Positions 6,279 to 7,908 of a stretch of DNA of 7,908 nucleotides are shown here, piece by piece. Numbering within the stretch: position 1 is the stretch's first letter; each line of letters opens with the position of its first letter. A program made the translations under genes and the position numbers. The notes beneath the pieces were generated by a model. The model did not search any database and was not told the DNA's origin. It was given only the letters and a program-made list of their open reading frames with translations. The DNA is from JAGNZR01 sp051648485 (GTDB lineage Bacteria > Fusobacteriota > Fusobacteriia > Fusobacteriales > Fusobacteriaceae). Location: assembly GCA_051648485.1 (NCBI GenBank), contig JBOFFH010000007.1:1-7908 (forward strand), read 5' to 3'.

Positions 6279-7463
6279 TTATTTCTCCCCAAAAATATTA
6301 CATAATATACTGTAAGCTAAATTTTGTTTTTCTTCTTTTTCTAACTCTATTAGTTTCCCTTCTTTTGTAAGAATCGTAACTGTATTATTTTTTTTATTCA
6401 TATTTTTAGCGTCATTAGCCACTATTGCATCCAGATTTTTTTTTATAAGTTTTCCCTCAGCATTACTCAAAATATTTTCTGTTTCTGCAGCAAATCCTAT
6501 TAAAATCTGATTTTTCTTTTTTTGTCCCATATTGTATAAAATATCAGGATTTCTTTCTAAAACTATATTGAATTCTTCATCTGATTTTTTAATTTTTTGA
6601 GTACTATAATTTTTAGGACGATAATCTCCAACAGCAGCACAAGCTATAGCTATATCAACCTCATCAAATCTTGACATAGCTGCTAACTCCATTTGAACTG
6701 CAGTTCTGACTTGAACAAACTCTTTCAATTCTGTGGGAATCGGTAAATTACTAGGTCCTGAAATCAAAATAACTTCTCCACCCATATTAGCTGCTGCTCT
6801 AGCCAAGGAATATCCCATTTGACCACTAGATAAATTACTTATATAACGGATTGGATCTATAGGTTCTTCTGTTCTTCCTGCTGTAATTATAATTTTTTTG
6901 CCTTTTAAAATTCCAGAATATTTTTTTTTGAAAAAATAATTATCAATTTCTTCTACTATGTCTTCTTCTTTTTTAAGTCTTCCCTTGGCATTTTGATTAC
7001 AAGCTAAAAAACCTGAATCTGCATCTATAAAATGATAGCCGTATTTTTTTAACTTTTCTACATTTTCACCTAAAATAGGGTTAAGATACATGTTTTCATT
7101 CATAGCCAAAGCAAAGTAAACTTTAGCCAAAGTTGCCGACACAACAGTTGTTAAAAGATCATCAGCTATACCATTGGCTATTTTACCAACTATATTATAA
7201 GTTGTAGGAGCTATTAAAACTAAATCTGCCCACTTAGCCAACGATATATGCTCTACTTCATGGCTACGATTTTTATCCCACATATCCACATAAACTTTAT
7301 TTCTTGAAAGAGTTTCTAACGTCAAAGGAGTTATTATTTCTGTAGCACTTTTTGTCATAATAACTTTTACATTATAACCTTTTTTCTTTAAAATAGAGAC
7401 TATATTGGCACTTTTATAGGCTGCTATTCCTCCTGTAACTCCCACTAATATATTTTTCATCAT
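6279..7463 (-). CDS. coaBC: Bifunctional phosphopantothenoylcysteine decarboxylase/phosphopantothenate-cysteine ligase
   Basis: The product has 394 residues, normal for bifunctional CoaBC (Dfp). The N-terminal CoaC flavoprotein (about 1-178) has GVTGGIAAYK at 8-17, active-site His72 in HISLAKWAD, MNENM with Asn122, and Cys155 in GFLACNQNAKGR, matching E. coli H75, N125 and C158. The C-terminal CoaB domain (about 189-394) has GRTEEPIDPIRYISNLSSGQMG with Asn210, AAVGDYRP, the KIKK lysines at 290-293, GFAAET and AIVAND. Together they ligate cysteine to 4'-phosphopantothenate using CTP and decarboxylate the product to 4'-phosphopantetheine for coenzyme A. Two adjacent ATGs begin the frame. GAGG at 7467-7470 is better spaced for the second (7460), so the true product may be one residue shorter. 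The linker contains an A9 run. The gene follows an unidentified gene by 22 bases. Confidence 0.96.
   Translation of the reverse strand: MMKNILVGVTGGIAAYKSANIVSILKKKGYNVKVIMTKSATEIITPLTLETLSRNKVYVDMWDKNRSHEVEHISLAKWADLVLIAPTTYNIVGKIANGIADDLLTTVVSATLAKVYFALAMNENMYLNPILGENVEKLKKYGYHFIDADSGFLACNQNAKGRLKKEEDIVEEIDNYFFKKKYSGILKGKKIIITAGRTEEPIDPIRYISNLSSGQMGYSLARAAANMGGEVILISGPSNLPIPTELKEFVQVRTAVQMELAAMSRFDEVDIAIACAAVGDYRPKNYSTQKIKKSDEEFNIVLERNPDILYNMGQKKKNQILIGFAAETENILSNAEGKLIKKNLDAIVANDAKNMNKKNNTVTILTKEGKLIELEKEEKQNLAYSILCNIFGEK
6285..6290 (-). promoter_or_regulatory. Ribosome binding site of the small lipoprotein, inside coaBC
   Basis: GGGGAG on the minus strand is formed by the last Gly-Glu codons of coaBC. 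It sits seven bases before the lipoprotein ATG at 6277-6275. This placement decides the 6277 start over the upstream TTG. Confidence 0.7.
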
Positions 7464-7485
7464 TTACCTCACTATCCTCTTATTC

Positions 7486-7908
7486 TTAAAGTTTAAACTC
7501 TTTCTCATACTGTATTTTTTTTCCCAATAATTCTTCTATTTGTTCAGATTTAAAACCTTCTTGAACAAGTTCTTTAAAGTTATATTCTGAAATATCACTC
7601 ATAAATTCAAAATAATTTTCATTCATATAAGTACAAAATTTTCTATTTTTAGAGAACACTTTATTTATTCTTTCCCCTTTTAATGCTCCAGTTTTTATAT
7701 CAAAACTGATTTTCCCTAATTTTAGATCGAGATATTGTTTTTTAGCCTCTGTGTAATTTTTTAATCCAACATCTAAAAGATTCCAACTTTCATCGTTTAA
7801 CTGATCTATAAAATTAATTTGTAATTCATTGAATTCAATTAAAATCTCATTAAATTTTGTTCCTATATAAAATTTTTCCATAGTAATTCTATATTTATGA
7901 TTTTTCAA
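7486..7908 (-). CDS. Unrecognised protein, N-terminus cut by window edge
   Basis: The frame is open from the right edge to a stop at 7488-7486, giving 140 codons. The first codon in the window is TTG with no room to see a ribosome site, so the gene probably begins upstream. An internal ATG at 7881-7879 has no convincing Shine-Dalgarno sequence. The visible part is soluble-looking, with many Lys, Glu, Asn and Phe residues, and has no membrane segment or signal peptide. It contains two cysteine-poor helical stretches and a possible beta segment around the GKISFDIKTGALKG block. I do not recognise the family. It precedes coaBC by 22 bases on the same strand, so it is probably cotranscribed. In many bacteria gmk and rpoZ sit before coaBC, but this sequence does not look like either. 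Confidence 0.7.
   Translation of the reverse strand: MKNHKYRITMEKFYIGTKFNEILIEFNELQINFIDQLNDESWNLLDVGLKNYTEAKKQYLDLKLGKISFDIKTGALKGERINKVFSKNRKFCTYMNENYFEFMSDISEYNFKELVQEGFKSEQIEELLGKKIQYEKEFKL

Noticed and set aside
6278..6292. TTG start five codons upstream for the small lipoprotein
   Set aside because: It would include the GGGGAG ribosome site in the coding region and place MGRN before a perfect MKKK signal peptide.
1..7908. CRISPR array, tRNA, riboswitch, IS ends or phage genes
   Set aside because: On reading both strands I saw no regularly spaced repeats, cloverleaf-like segments, transposase or integrase motifs. Intergenic gaps are all under 120 bases, leaving no room for a large structured RNA.

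Overview
This is an ordinary chromosomal housekeeping region from a very AT-rich bacterium. Poly-A/T runs, AGA/AAA/ATA-rich codon use, purine-rich Shine-Dalgarno sites and the protein sequences suggest a member of the Fusobacteria or a similar low-GC anaerobe. That placement is inferred from style and was not tested by a database search.

Layout. The left edge (1-433, minus strand) is a truncated HD-domain hydrolase of the HDDC2/YfbR type. It diverges from an RsuA-type pseudouridine synthase (551-1234, plus strand). The 117-base gap between them holds two back-to-back extended -10 promoters. The pseudouridine synthase converges on a flavin disulfide reductase-like oxidoreductase (1250-2593, minus). 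A near-perfect hairpin covers both stop codons and has A and T tracts on either side, so it should terminate transcription in both directions. To its right everything is on the minus strand. In transcription order, from right to left, these are an unrecognised gene cut by the window edge (7486-7908), coaBC (6279-7463), a small lipoprotein (5978-6277), an EamA/DMT transporter (5062-5946), endonuclease IV (nfo, 4211-5065), a peptide-type ABC substrate-binding lipoprotein (2661-4181), and finally the oxidoreductase.

How the genes relate. The run from 7908 down to 2661 has gaps of 31 bases or fewer, a 1-base gap (coaBC/lipoprotein) and an ATGA overlap (eamA/nfo). It is probably one operon with some translational coupling. 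The functions are mixed: coenzyme A synthesis, envelope lipoproteins, transport and base-excision repair. They do not form a recognisable pathway. The oxidoreductase has its own plausible -10 element in the 67-base gap before it.

I found no tRNA, rRNA, CRISPR array, insertion sequence, prophage or toxin-antitoxin signature, and no convincing new system. The points worth a second look are small: G6/G7 Shine-Dalgarno tracts, an A9 run in the CoaC-CoaB linker where loss of one A would give a stand-alone CoaC, an oxidoreductase that lacks the usual His-Glu active-site pair, and a small repeat-containing lipoprotein attached to coaBC. No gene-free stretch exceeds 300 bases.
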